The notes under the pieces: generated by a model | What the model was told of the DNA's origin: nothing | Seen by the model: the letters and a program-made list of their open reading frames with translations, nothing else | Database searches by the model: none | Assembly (NCBI RefSeq): GCF_000308535.1 | Contig: NZ_BAFW01000385.1 | Coordinates: 1 to 45,308, forward strand | DNA: 45,308 nucleotides | Direction: 5' to 3' | DNA from: Nocardia cerradoensis NBRC 101014 | GTDB lineage: Bacteria; Actinomycetota; Actinomycetes; Mycobacteriales; Mycobacteriaceae | Part shown: one piece after another, positions 8,641 through 15,632 of the stretch | Numbering within the stretch: position 1 is the first letter of the stretch | Layout of the letters: the number at the start of each line of letters is the position of its first letter | Made by a program: the position numbers and the translations under genes

Positions 8641-9738
8641 TCAGGTGTGGTGGGCCTCGGCGAATATCGACCGGCCCTTGTAGCGCGAGGTGGCGCATTG
8701 CCACACCCAGCTCGCTTGCACGCATTGGTCGAGGTCGTCGGCATAGGCGGTGACGGCGGTGGCCAGCGGCGGACCGAGTCCGGCGCAGCGGGCGAGCAGG
8801 TCCTGGCGCAACTCGCGGAAGTGGGTGAATCGCTCGCGCACGATCTGCGCGGCGCCGAGTACGGCGTCGGCCAGCGTCGCGCCGGGCGTATTGAGCAGCA
8901 GAATCGATATGAGGTTGAAATCCGATCGGTCCACGATGACCTCCTTCTCGAAGGAGAAGACATCGTTCATCAGGGCGCCGACTTCGGCGGTCAGGCGTTC
9001 CAGCGTGCGCAGGTCCTCGGCGAGGCCGGCGGCCGCGAGCTGCTCCCAGGGCAGGGTGGTGTCGCGTGCGAACTCGCACAGCTGGATCGCGGGGTACATT
9101 CCCGAGACTTCGTTACGCAGGGCGATGTAGTCGTCGACGCTGAGCAGGTCCCCGCGGGCGCCGACGTTCTGATCGCGGATCGCCGAGCGCAGGTGGTCGA
9201 TCGTCGATGCGCGGAATCGCTGCAACCACACGGGCTCGGCTTGTTCGGTGAGGATCGTCAGGAATTCGAGGCTCGCCGCGACGATGGGCGTGGGGTTGTC
9301 CGGCCGGATCCGGCCGGACTCGAATAATCGGCACAGATGGTCGACTTCCCGCTGCGCCTGTGCGCGTTCGTCCTCGGACAGATGGCTGAACTTCTCTCGT
9401 CCCACGGTGTCGTTGAGCGCGAACAAGATCGCGTTGTAGACACCGATCGTCGTCATCCGCGGCAGGTCGATCGTGCGCGGATGCAGGTAGGGTGTCATCG
9501 AATTGTAGGCGGCACCACCGCTTTCCAGCCAGATCCGGTGTCTGCGACAGAACGTCTCGACCGCCTCGCACGCCTCGGCGCCGAACCGGTTCGGCGCGAA
9601 AGTGTCACAGTATTCGGCGATATCGCAGTCGTCGGTGCTGAACAGCGCGCGCAGCGACCATCGATCCCTGTGCAGAAGTGACTGGTATTCGGTGTGCATG
9701 GCGGCGATATCCGATTCGAAATGAGGCATGTACTGCAC
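8641..9738 (-). CDS. Class I terpene synthase with atypical aspartate-rich motif
   Basis: I choose the GTG at 9738 because GGGAG lies six bases before it. This gives 365 residues, the usual size, while the open frame extends further to 10050. The family signature is clear. NDVFSFEKE (residues 258-266) is the NSE/DTE metal triad. Arg208 in YIALRNEVSG fits the pyrophosphate sensor, and RY (352-353) near the C-terminus is the conserved pair that contacts diphosphate. Where DDxxD/E is expected the protein has ALNDTVGREK (Asp110, Glu115), a non-canonical first metal site. The enzyme should cyclise a prenyl diphosphate; product and chain length are unknown. It stands alone, with no prenyltransferase or P450 beside it. 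Confidence 0.85.
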   Translation of the reverse strand: MQYMPHFESDIAAMHTEYQSLLHRDRWSLRALFSTDDCDIAEYCDTFAPNRFGAEACEAVETFCRRHRIWLESGGAAYNSMTPYLHPRTIDLPRMTTIGVYNAILFALNDTVGREKFSHLSEDERAQAQREVDHLCRLFESGRIRPDNPTPIVAASLEFLTILTEQAEPVWLQRFRASTIDHLRSAIRDQNVGARGDLLSVDDYIALRNEVSGMYPAIQLCEFARDTTLPWEQLAAAGLAEDLRTLERLTAEVGALMNDVFSFEKEVIVDRSDFNLISILLLNTPGATLADAVLGAAQIVRERFTHFRELRQDLLARCAGLGPPLATAVTAYADDLDQCVQASWVWQCATSRYKGRSIFAEAHHT

Positions 9739-10099
9739 GAACGTCTCCCAACCAAGAGCGGCATCAGCCGACCCGAAAGTGTCGCCGACAGTTGGCGATA
9801 CCCGGTACCAGTATTTCATCGGGGCGGAAGGGGACTGGTCTTTCGGCGAACGGTTTGCAGTTTCGGACCGCGAACTCGTCCTCGTGGCCTGCGCAGGGTC
9901 GAACAGGTGCCGACCGCCGGCGAGCAGCGATACCGCAACGACTTTCGCGCAGATCGACAGCTGTTCGGGTTCGGCCGAAACGACACCGGAAACACCAGCC
10001 TGTCGGGTGGCGTTGCTCGCCAACTCGGGATGGGCATTTATTGGGAGCATGGCGATTCGAAGTGGGGACGGAGTCCGAACCCGTCACTAGGGTGGGTCG
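9739..10099. promoter_or_regulatory. Divergent intergenic region (361 bp) with a leaderless-type promoter for the VOC gene
   Basis: The region separates the terpene synthase start from the divergent VOC gene. TAGGGT (10088-10093) fits a TANNNT -10 box, and the VOC ATG follows six bases later with no ribosome site. This is the geometry of a leaderless actinobacterial transcript. The rest is open on the minus strand (an extension of the terpene synthase frame) but reads as low-quality arginine/serine-rich sequence. I see no gene in it. Confidence 0.4.
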
Positions 10100-10465
10100 A
10101 TGACGTCGGTGAGACAGGTCCAAATCACCTTCGACTGCGCGGAACCTGAGCGCGTCGCTCGTTTTTGGTCTTCGGTGTTGGGGTACGAGCATCGGGGTTC
10201 GGCGTGTGTCGATCCCTCGGGAGTGGGTCCGCGCCTGCTGTTCCAGCGCGTGCCCGAGGGGAAGGTGGTGAAGAATCGGCTGCATCTGGACGTGCGGGTC
10301 GGGACCGGGCTCGTCGGGCAGGAGCGTGTGGCTGCGCTCGAGGCCGAATGCGCGCGACTGGTCGCGCTCGGCGCGGTACGGGTCCGGCTGCTGCGTGCCG
10401 ACGGCGTCAACGAGTCGTGCCTGGTGATGCAGGACATCGAGGGCAACGAGTTCTGTCTCGACTGA
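10100..10465 (+). CDS. VOC (glyoxalase/bleomycin-resistance) superfamily protein
   Basis: The 121-residue product is one full VOC unit with two beta-alpha-beta-beta-beta halves: VQITFDCAEPERVARFWSSVLGYE at the N-terminus, KNRLHLDVRVG in the middle and MQDIEGNEFCLD at the end. The spacing fits the small Glyoxalase-like (Glyoxalase_6) branch common in actinobacteria, in which metal-binding residues are often partly lost. Here His near residue 55 and the terminal Glu remain. The function may be a lyase, isomerase or drug-binding protein and cannot be assigned. A truncated second VOC copy follows directly. Confidence 0.8.
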   Translation: MTSVRQVQITFDCAEPERVARFWSSVLGYEHRGSACVDPSGVGPRLLFQRVPEGKVVKNRLHLDVRVGTGLVGQERVAALEAECARLVALGAVRVRLLRADGVNESCLVMQDIEGNEFCLD

Positions 10466-10493
10466 CCGGCACGCAGCGGAAGTTCTACGTTCC

Positions 10494-10655
10494 ATGGAAC
10501 ATTCGAATTCCGAACAGCCGATGATCCGGATCGACTGCCTGACCATCGACGCGGCAGATTCTGCTCGGCTCGCGGTCTTCTGGGCCGGGCTCCATCGGCG
10601 GCGTGCCGTGATCGGTCCTATCTTCGGCAGCCGTCGAGTAGCAAGCGGAGGGTGA
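10494..10655 (+). pseudogene. Remnant of a second VOC-family gene
   Basis: From the ATG at 10494 the frame reads MEHSNSEQPMIRIDCLTI, then DAADSARLAVFWAGL. This is the standard N-terminus of a VOC protein (the first beta strand and the helix ending in FWAGLLG). After about 34 codons the family resemblance stops, and the frame runs to TGA at 10653 inside the 3' end of the opposite TetR gene. A VOC protein needs about 115 residues, so this is a truncated gene. A deletion that joined its start to the TetR end is the simplest explanation. Confidence 0.65.
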
Positions 10656-11190
10656 GGCGGGGGTCGTAGTTCGGGTCGGTCATCTCGGCGCCCGCGCAGA
10701 TGTCGCCGATGGCGCGCATCAGTTGGTAGGCGGTGAAATCTGTGGTGACCTCGCCCGCGCCGCGGGCGGCGGTGAGGAGGTCCTCGAAGACGGGGACCAG
10801 GCGGTCCAGGAACAGGGCGTGCAGGGCGGTGACGCCGTCGGGGTCGGTGCGCATCGCGGCGGCGAGTCCGTGTTTGGTCGTCAGGAAGTCCGCGAAGAGG
10901 TCCACCCATCGGCGCAGGGCCGTGAAGGGTGAGGACGCTGTCGCGAGGAGGGCGGGGCCGGCCTCGGCGCAGGCGTCGATCTGATGGCGGTAGACGGCCG
11001 CGACAAGGTCTGCGCGCGTGGGGAAGTGCCGGTAGATCGTGCCCATGCCGACCCCGGCCTCGGCGGCGATGCGGCGCACCGGAGCGTCCACTCCGTCGGT
11101 GCGGAAGACCGTCGCTGCGGCGTCGAGCAGCGCTTTCGCGTTGCGTTGGGCATCCGCACGTTTGGCGGTCATCGGTGACGGCTCACTCAC
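10618..11190 (-). CDS. TetR family transcriptional regulator
   Basis: The 190-residue protein has the TetR N-terminal helix-turn-helix (about 15-60): NAKALLDAAATVFRTDGVDAPVRRIAAEAGVGMGTIYRHFPTRADLVAAVY. A variable ligand-binding alpha domain of the type often found next to hydrolase or efflux genes follows. It is transcribed away from the alpha/beta hydrolase gene, and the 103-bp gap holds two near-identical palindromes. It probably represses itself and the hydrolase until a ligand binds. The ligand is unknown. Confidence 0.9.
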   Translation of the reverse strand: MSEPSPMTAKRADAQRNAKALLDAAATVFRTDGVDAPVRRIAAEAGVGMGTIYRHFPTRADLVAAVYRHQIDACAEAGPALLATASSPFTALRRWVDLFADFLTTKHGLAAAMRTDPDGVTALHALFLDRLVPVFEDLLTAARGAGEVTTDFTAYQLMRAIGDICAGAEMTDPNYDPRLTLRLLLDGCRR

Positions 11191-11223
11191 CCGTTGCTCC
11201 TTGCTCCGGCAGTGCTTGCGAAT

Positions 11224-11259
11224 CGGAACATTGCTCCGTATATTCGGAACAACGCTCCG
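11224..11259. promoter_or_regulatory. Two tandem operator-like palindromes between the TetR and hydrolase genes
   Basis: CGGAACATTGCTCCG (11224-11238) and CGGAACAACGCTCCG (11245-11259) are two copies of one 15-bp imperfect palindrome with pattern CGGAAC-N3-GCTCCG. Their centres are 21 bp apart, that is two helical turns, so bound dimers would lie on the same face. They sit in the only gap between the divergent regulator and hydrolase. This is the expected position for TetR operators. Confidence 0.75.
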
Positions 11260-11293
11260 ATTAGGAGTTTATCCTCCTCGAAGGGAATTTCCC

Positions 11294-12202
11294 ATGTCCG
11301 CACCAACCCCGATCGTCAGCGTCGAGCCCGTCACGCTGTCCGCGCCCGAGCGCGGCGTCGACCTGCAGGTCCGCGTGTCCGCGCCCGTGCGCGGATCCGG
11401 CCTGCCGATCGTCGTCCTCGCCCACGGCTTCGGCCAGACCATGTCCTCCTACGACCCGCTCGTCGACCACTGGGCCGCCAACGGATTCGTCGTTGTGCAG
11501 CCGACGTTCCTGGATGCGCGGACGCTCGGCGTTACCGCCGACGATCCGCGGTACCCGGATATCTGGCGCATCCGCGTCACCGATGTCGTGCGGGTACTCG
11601 ACGACCTCGATCGGGTCGTCGCCGCGGTTCCGGGGCTCGGTGAGCGCATCGATCGTGAGCGGATCGCCGTCGCGGGGCACTCCTGGGGCGGGCAGACCGT
11701 GAGCATGGTGCTCGGTGCTCGCGTCCTCGGCGCGGACGGTCGGCCCGGTCCCGATATGACCGACCCCCGCGTGAAAGCCGGTGTGCTGCTTGCGACTGCC
11801 GGCCTGGGCGGGGACGATCTCACCCCGTTCGCCGTGGCGAACTTTTCCTTCATGAACCCGGACTTCGACGGTCTGGCCACACCGGTGCTGGTGGTCGCGG
11901 GTGATCACGATCAATCCCAGCTCTCGACCCGCGGACCCGACTGGTTCACCGATGTGTACACCCACAGCCCCGGCGCGCAGAGCCTGCTCACCCTGTTCGG
12001 GGGCGAACACTCGCTCGGGGGAATTCACGCCTACAACGCCGCGGACACCACCGACGAAAGCTCCGAGCGCGTCGCCCTGATCCGCGAGGCCGCCTGGGCC
12101 TATCTGCGCAGCGCCCTCGGAATCGACACTGCCGCATGGGAAAAGGTGCAGGCCGAGCTGGCTGGAACCGCCGACCCGATCGGGCGGATCGACCACAAGT
12201 GA
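11294..12202 (+). CDS. Alpha/beta hydrolase (chlorophyllase/PAF-acetylhydrolase-like)
   Basis: I start at the ATG at 11294, preceded by AAGGGAA; the longer open frame upstream covers the operator region and is not coding. The 302-residue product shows the oxyanion region LAHGFGQTMSSY (about 42-53), the nucleophile elbow GHSWGG (Ser near 129), an acid in VVAGDHDQS and the catalytic histidine in GGEHSLGG. There is no signal peptide, so it is cytosolic. It resembles short-chain ester or lactone hydrolases of the chlorophyllase-like group. Control by the divergent TetR protein suggests a detoxification or xenobiotic ester role. Confidence 0.85.
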   Translation: MSAPTPIVSVEPVTLSAPERGVDLQVRVSAPVRGSGLPIVVLAHGFGQTMSSYDPLVDHWAANGFVVVQPTFLDARTLGVTADDPRYPDIWRIRVTDVVRVLDDLDRVVAAVPGLGERIDRERIAVAGHSWGGQTVSMVLGARVLGADGRPGPDMTDPRVKAGVLLATAGLGGDDLTPFAVANFSFMNPDFDGLATPVLVVAGDHDQSQLSTRGPDWFTDVYTHSPGAQSLLTLFGGEHSLGGIHAYNAADTTDESSERVALIREAAWAYLRSALGIDTAAWEKVQAELAGTADPIGRIDHK

Positions 12203-12241
12203 CGCCTGTGGCCCTGAACCCGGTCGCGTTGGGTGGCTTCA

Positions 12242-12520
12242 TCAGGCGTGGTCGAATGCGCGACCGTAGATTTCGTCGATGATCGGGTTCTTGGCCAGGC
12301 CGGGGACCGCGGTACTGCCGACATGCTCGATGGTGATCATTCGACCGGCCAGCGCTCGCCGGATCGCGTCGGCCTGCTCGTCGAACATCCGGGGCTAGCA
12401 CGGGTCGTAGGGAACGACAACGACAGGTTCGACCTTCGGGGGACTTCCTCCGACCCACGCGGCGGCCATCTGTTCGGGGGTACTGCGCAGTCGCTGAGTG
12501 ATTTCGGGCGGAAACGGCAC
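12242..12520 (-). pseudogene. GrpB/UPF0157-family pseudogene with a nonsense codon and missing C-terminus
   Basis: From the GTG at 12520 (AGGAGG ten bases before it) the frame reads TPEQMAAAWVGG, then VEPVVVVPYDPC, then TAG at 12395-12397. Past the stop, in the same frame, it continues PRMFDEQADAIRRAL, IEHVGSTAVPGLAKNPIID and stops at 12242. GrpB-family proteins have a Trp between YDP and P, followed by the IEHVGSTAVPGL signature, so TAG probably replaces TGG. About 100 C-terminal residues are also missing after PIID. The gene is dead twice over. Family function is poorly known (GrpB has a nucleotidyltransferase-like fold). Confidence 0.8.
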
Positions 12521-12693
12521 GGTAGACACACCTCCTGATACCGAGAGCAAGTTTATGAACGTACCTCGGCGGGCGATGGTGTGGAGTTCGTCGGCCGGTG
12601 CGACGACCCCCTGGCACGGACCCGACATGCGTGGCGCGGAGCCCGAAGGCATAGTGATGAAACCTGTTCACCCGCAACGAAGGTCGGGTACGT

Positions 12694-12790
12694 ATGCGCC
12701 GGCTCGACGAACTCGAAGTCGAAGACCTCTTGCTGTCCGACACTGTCGCCCGCCTCGCGACGATCGACTCGCACGGTTATCCGCACGCAC
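12694..12790 (+). pseudogene. Remnant of a PPOX/F420-dependent-type flavoprotein gene
   Basis: The start reads MRRLDELEVEDLLLSDTVAR, then LATIDSHGYPHA. This is the characteristic N-terminus of pyridoxamine-phosphate-oxidase-fold proteins, where such a stretch leads to a strand with the sense VTPLWFV. Here similarity ends at codon 32 and the frame continues as arginine-rich non-coding sequence over the next gene. About 100 residues are missing. The 173 bp between this and the GrpB pseudogene hold no gene I can recognise. Confidence 0.6.
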
Positions 12791-12862
12791 CATCACGGCC
12801 GTCGCGAGTAGGTGATCGGGAATTCCGTTGCAGCCGCTTACGTTCTGCCGACAGGATGCGGT

Positions 12863-13639
12863 ATGACTTCCGATGTCGTACAACACTATTCGACCGCGTC
12901 CGAGAGCGATCGCCTGGCCAGATCGGCACACGGCCGCTTGGAACTCCTCAGAACACAGGGACTGATCCGCCGTGTGCTGACATCGCCGGCGAAGATACTC
13001 GACGTGGGTGGCGGCACCGGAGTCCATGCCCGGTGGTTGGCCGCGGACGGGCATTCGGTGCGTCTGATCGACCCTGTGCCCGAACATATTTCGATGGCCG
13101 CAGCGCTGCCGGGAGTCCTCGCGGAGGTAGGCGATGCGCGGCGGTTGCCCGTCGCGGACCACTCGGTGGACGCCGTCCTCCTGCTCGGCCCGCTGTACCA
13201 CCTCACCGAACCGGCGGACCGCACGACAGCGTTACGCGAAGCCGTGCGCGTGCTCCGACCCGGCGGGATCCTCATCGCCGCGGCGATCAGTCGCTACCTG
13301 TCCGCGCTGGAGTGCGGTGCGAACGGCACACTCGACGACACCCTCATCCCGTCGATATGCGAGGTGATATCCACCGGCGAGTACGACGGCCACGTCGGTT
13401 TCCTGCGAACTCACTGGCATACCGCCGACGAGCTACGCGGAGAAATCGAAGCCGCTGGGCTCCGCGAGGTCCAGATCTACGGCATCGAGGGGCCGACCTG
13501 GCCGGCGCTCGACCGCGCCGACCCGGTCGACGTCCCCGCGCTCATGACAGCCGCGCTACGGTGCGCACGACTGCTGGAGCAGGATCCGGACATCATCAAC
13601 ACCAGCGCGCACCTTCTGGCGATTGCCAGAGCCGCATAG
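12863..13639 (+). CDS. SAM-dependent class I methyltransferase
   Basis: I start at the ATG at 12863 (AGGA six bases before), giving 258 residues; the open frame extends 17 codons upstream. Motif I is ILDVGGGTGVHARWLAADGH (about 46-65), followed by an acidic residue in LIDPVPE, motif II-like AEVGDARRLPVADHSVDAVLLLGPLYHL, and VLRPGGILIAA. This is the Methyltransf_11/25 fold, which methylates small molecules in the cytosol. The substrate is unknown. Its last 44 bp overlap the convergent flavin monooxygenase gene. It follows two decayed genes, so it may be a survivor of an older cluster. Confidence 0.85.
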   Translation: MTSDVVQHYSTASESDRLARSAHGRLELLRTQGLIRRVLTSPAKILDVGGGTGVHARWLAADGHSVRLIDPVPEHISMAAALPGVLAEVGDARRLPVADHSVDAVLLLGPLYHLTEPADRTTALREAVRVLRPGGILIAAAISRYLSALECGANGTLDDTLIPSICEVISTGEYDGHVGFLRTHWHTADELRGEIEAAGLREVQIYGIEGPTWPALDRADPVDVPALMTAALRCARLLEQDPDIINTSAHLLAIARAA

Positions 13640-15125
13640 TGCTACGGGAGGGGGACCTCCACGTCGCGCTCGGGCGCTTGTTGTGGTGACCAGATCGAGT
13701 GCCGATAGTGATCGCGCAACGATGCGGGGGGTGTCGCGGGGGTGGGGCCGGGGACGATTGCTGGTCCTCGAAGTAGAGATCGCGGCCCAGGGCGTCGACC
13801 AGACGGGGAATGTGGTGGGCCAGGCTCTGGGTGTCGCCGATGGGATAGCCGAAGCTGAGATGCGCTGCCGCGGAGAAGATGTGGATGCGACCGATCCACG
13901 GCGCACGGCCGGGTTGTCTTTCGGTCAGCTGGAACCCGTTGCCCAGGTAGGGAGTTCGCGCCAAGGCGGGGTCGGCAAGGTCGGGGCCGGGGTGGTGCCG
14001 GTCGCCCCACAGGGCGATATCTTCGGCGATGCCGCGCAGTTCGGCGCGGGTGCGCGGATCGTACTGGTATCCCGTTCCGGCGATCACGAAGTCGACGGTG
14101 TGCCTGCCGTCGGCCGCCTCGACGATCACCCGGTCGCCGGCCTGCGTCGCGGCGGACCAGGGTGCGTCCAGATGGATGTGGAAGCCGGCGAATGCGGTCG
14201 CGCGCCGGACCGATTCGAGCGGCACGCTGCGCCCCGCCCGAGCGGCGAGGACCCGCTGACGCCAGCGCGCCTCGTCACCGCGCCGGTGATAGTTGTTGCG
14301 GGCGCCGAGGTTTCCGGACGGGCCGGCCCCGCCCGCGCCCTGCACGATCAGGTCGGGCCTGCGGGTGAACAGATGCACCTCGGCGGCGCCCGCTTCCAGT
14401 GCGGTCGCCGCGGCGTCGAAGGCCGAGGCCGCGGCGCCGAGCACGCCGACCGTTTTCCCGGCCAGCCGGGCGAAGTCGATGTGGTGGCCGGTGTGGGCGA
14501 GCAGGCTCGCCGGAATGTCGCCGAGTTCGGGCGGCAGATAGGGGCCGCCTGTTCCCTCGACACCGTTGGCCAGCACCAGCTTTCGAGTGGTCTCCTGGAT
14601 GGTGGTTTCGGTGCCGTCGGGCCGGCGCACCGTCAGGGTGAGGGTGAGGCCGTCCGGTCCCGGCTCGATATCGGTCAATCGGGTGTGGTGGCGCACCGGG
14701 ACGCCGAGGTGGGTCTCGATCCAGGCGATATAGCGTGCCCAGGTCAGCCGGGGAATACGCGTCAGGCTCTCGTAGGCCTCCTCCCCGTGCACCGATTCGT
14801 ACCAGGCCTGGAAACTCAGTTCGGGATAACCGAATTCGGGCTCGGGCCACTGCTTCGGCGTGCGCAGATCGACCATGCGCGCGGTGGTGGTCCACACTCC
14901 CGTCTCGCCCGGCGCGGCCGCGTCGATCACCGAGACGCGGGCGATACCCGCACGGCGCAAGGCGAATCCGATGCCCAGACCGGCCTGGCCTCCGCCCACC
15001 ACCACGACGTCGTGACCGGCCGCCGAGGGCTGCACCCAGTTCGCCGGATCGGGGCCGAAGCGGCGCAGCACATGCGTCGTACGGCGCTCGGCGGATGTAT
15101 CGGATTCGACCACAGGACAACCCAT
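13596..15125 (-). CDS. FAD/NAD(P)-binding flavin monooxygenase-like protein
   Basis: Starting at the ATG at 15125 gives 509 residues; the open frame continues upstream as arginine-rich sequence. An FAD-binding GxGxxG sits in DVVVVGGGQAGLGIGFALRRAG (about 39-60). A second nucleotide-binding segment, TVGVLGAAASAFDAAATALEAGA, has alanines in place of two glycines. GTGYQYDP near residue 370 is the ATG-type motif of flavin monooxygenases. These features place it with class B/FMO-like N- or S-oxygenases. The final 55 or so residues are proline/arginine-rich and overlap the methyltransferase gene. It is transcribed away from the sulfur-type gene island and may contribute an oxygenation step. Confidence 0.8.
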   Translation of the reverse strand: MGCPVVESDTSAERRTTHVLRRFGPDPANWVQPSAAGHDVVVVGGGQAGLGIGFALRRAGIARVSVIDAAAPGETGVWTTTARMVDLRTPKQWPEPEFGYPELSFQAWYESVHGEEAYESLTRIPRLTWARYIAWIETHLGVPVRHHTRLTDIEPGPDGLTLTLTVRRPDGTETTIQETTRKLVLANGVEGTGGPYLPPELGDIPASLLAHTGHHIDFARLAGKTVGVLGAAASAFDAAATALEAGAAEVHLFTRRPDLIVQGAGGAGPSGNLGARNNYHRRGDEARWRQRVLAARAGRSVPLESVRRATAFAGFHIHLDAPWSAATQAGDRVIVEAADGRHTVDFVIAGTGYQYDPRTRAELRGIAEDIALWGDRHHPGPDLADPALARTPYLGNGFQLTERQPGRAPWIGRIHIFSAAAHLSFGYPIGDTQSLAHHIPRLVDALGRDLYFEDQQSSPAPPPRHPPHRCAITIGTRSGHHNKRPSATWRSPSRSTMRLWQSPEGARWC

Positions 15126-15384
15126 TTCACTCGGCCCGGCGGATACTGCCCGACTGATACCGCCGCGCGACGCGGCGGCTGTCGGCACGCCGGGAGATTT
15201 ACGTGACACCCGATGCGTCACGGGGTCGCGGCGACGGGTCACCGCACACCGCGTTCGACAATGTAGGGGCAGAGCGCGGCGCACACACGATTTACGGTCC
15301 CGGCAAATTTAAAGCCTGATTCGCTGCCGTCGAACGTTTATGGGAATCCCGCGTCGCCGTCGGTGAAGGCCGACTGTAGTGACC

Positions 15385-15441
15385 GTGTAGATAATCTTGC
15401 CGATCGCAAACCGGGGCGAATCGCGGCGGCGGGCATAGTCT
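15385..15441 (+). promoter_or_regulatory. Promoter block shared with the unit at 18030
   Basis: GTGTAG (15385) leads a 28-bp block including ATCTTGCCGATCGCAA. It matches the block at 17906 at 22 of 28 positions. In both places a TANNNT -10-like box (TAGTCT at 15436-15441) stands at the same distance, 49 bp from the block start to the base pair before the box. TTGC-N5-GCAA inside the block is a small palindrome. This fits a common activator site plus promoter serving both the leader/monooxygenase unit and the ABC importer unit. Confidence 0.55.
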
Positions 15442-15483
15442 GTGCCGGACATTCGAATCTCGAACCTCCAGGTGGTCGGTGCG

Positions 15484-15570
15484 ATGACGAACCAAGCAGC
15501 AGTGGCCGATTCACCGATTGCCGAGCGCGCGGGGATTACCGTGCCGACGCAATTCTGCGGGCGCTCCTGA
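15484..15570 (+). CDS. 28-codon leader ORF ending inside a terminator
   Basis: AGGTGG (15470-15475) stands eight bases before an ATG that opens 28 codons, ending TQFCGRS and TGA at 15568-15570. The single Cys codon is directly before the codons that form the 5' arm of the following terminator hairpin, so a ribosome moving to or pausing at the end would cover that arm. Upstream ORFs with Cys codons before sulfur genes are known attenuators in mycobacteria and streptomycetes; extending that to this ORF is inference. The peptide itself resembles nothing I recognise. Confidence 0.45.
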   Translation: MTNQAAVADSPIAERAGITVPTQFCGRS

Positions 15571-15587
15571 ATGGCGCCCGCTTTTTT
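15557..15587 (+). terminator. Intrinsic terminator / attenuator ahead of the first monooxygenase-like gene
   Basis: GCGGGCGC (15557-15564) pairs perfectly with GCGCCCGC (15574-15581) across a 9-base loop and is followed by TTTTTT (15582-15587). This is a textbook rho-independent terminator, unusual in such GC-rich DNA. It lies 45 bp before the next gene on the same strand and overlaps the end of the leader ORF. Its position suggests premature termination (attenuation) of the unit. Confidence 0.8.
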
Positions 15588-15632
15588 CGGGCCGGATTTA
15601 CCGATGACCGCGACGACGAAAGTTCACCTGCC

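Noticed and set aside
6718..9327. Plus-strand open frame of about 870 codons
   Set aside because: It lies antisense to the diguanylate cyclase and terpene synthase genes, whose motifs are unambiguous. Long antisense frames are normal at this GC content, and its translation shows no family pattern.
9739..10050. N-terminal extension of the terpene synthase
   Set aside because: The added 104 residues do not look like a domain, and the GTG at 9738 has a well-placed ribosome site and gives the normal family length.
13623..15206. Plus-strand frame of about 530 codons opposite the flavin monooxygenase
   Set aside because: The opposite strand carries GxGxxG and ATG-type FMO motifs; this frame carries none.
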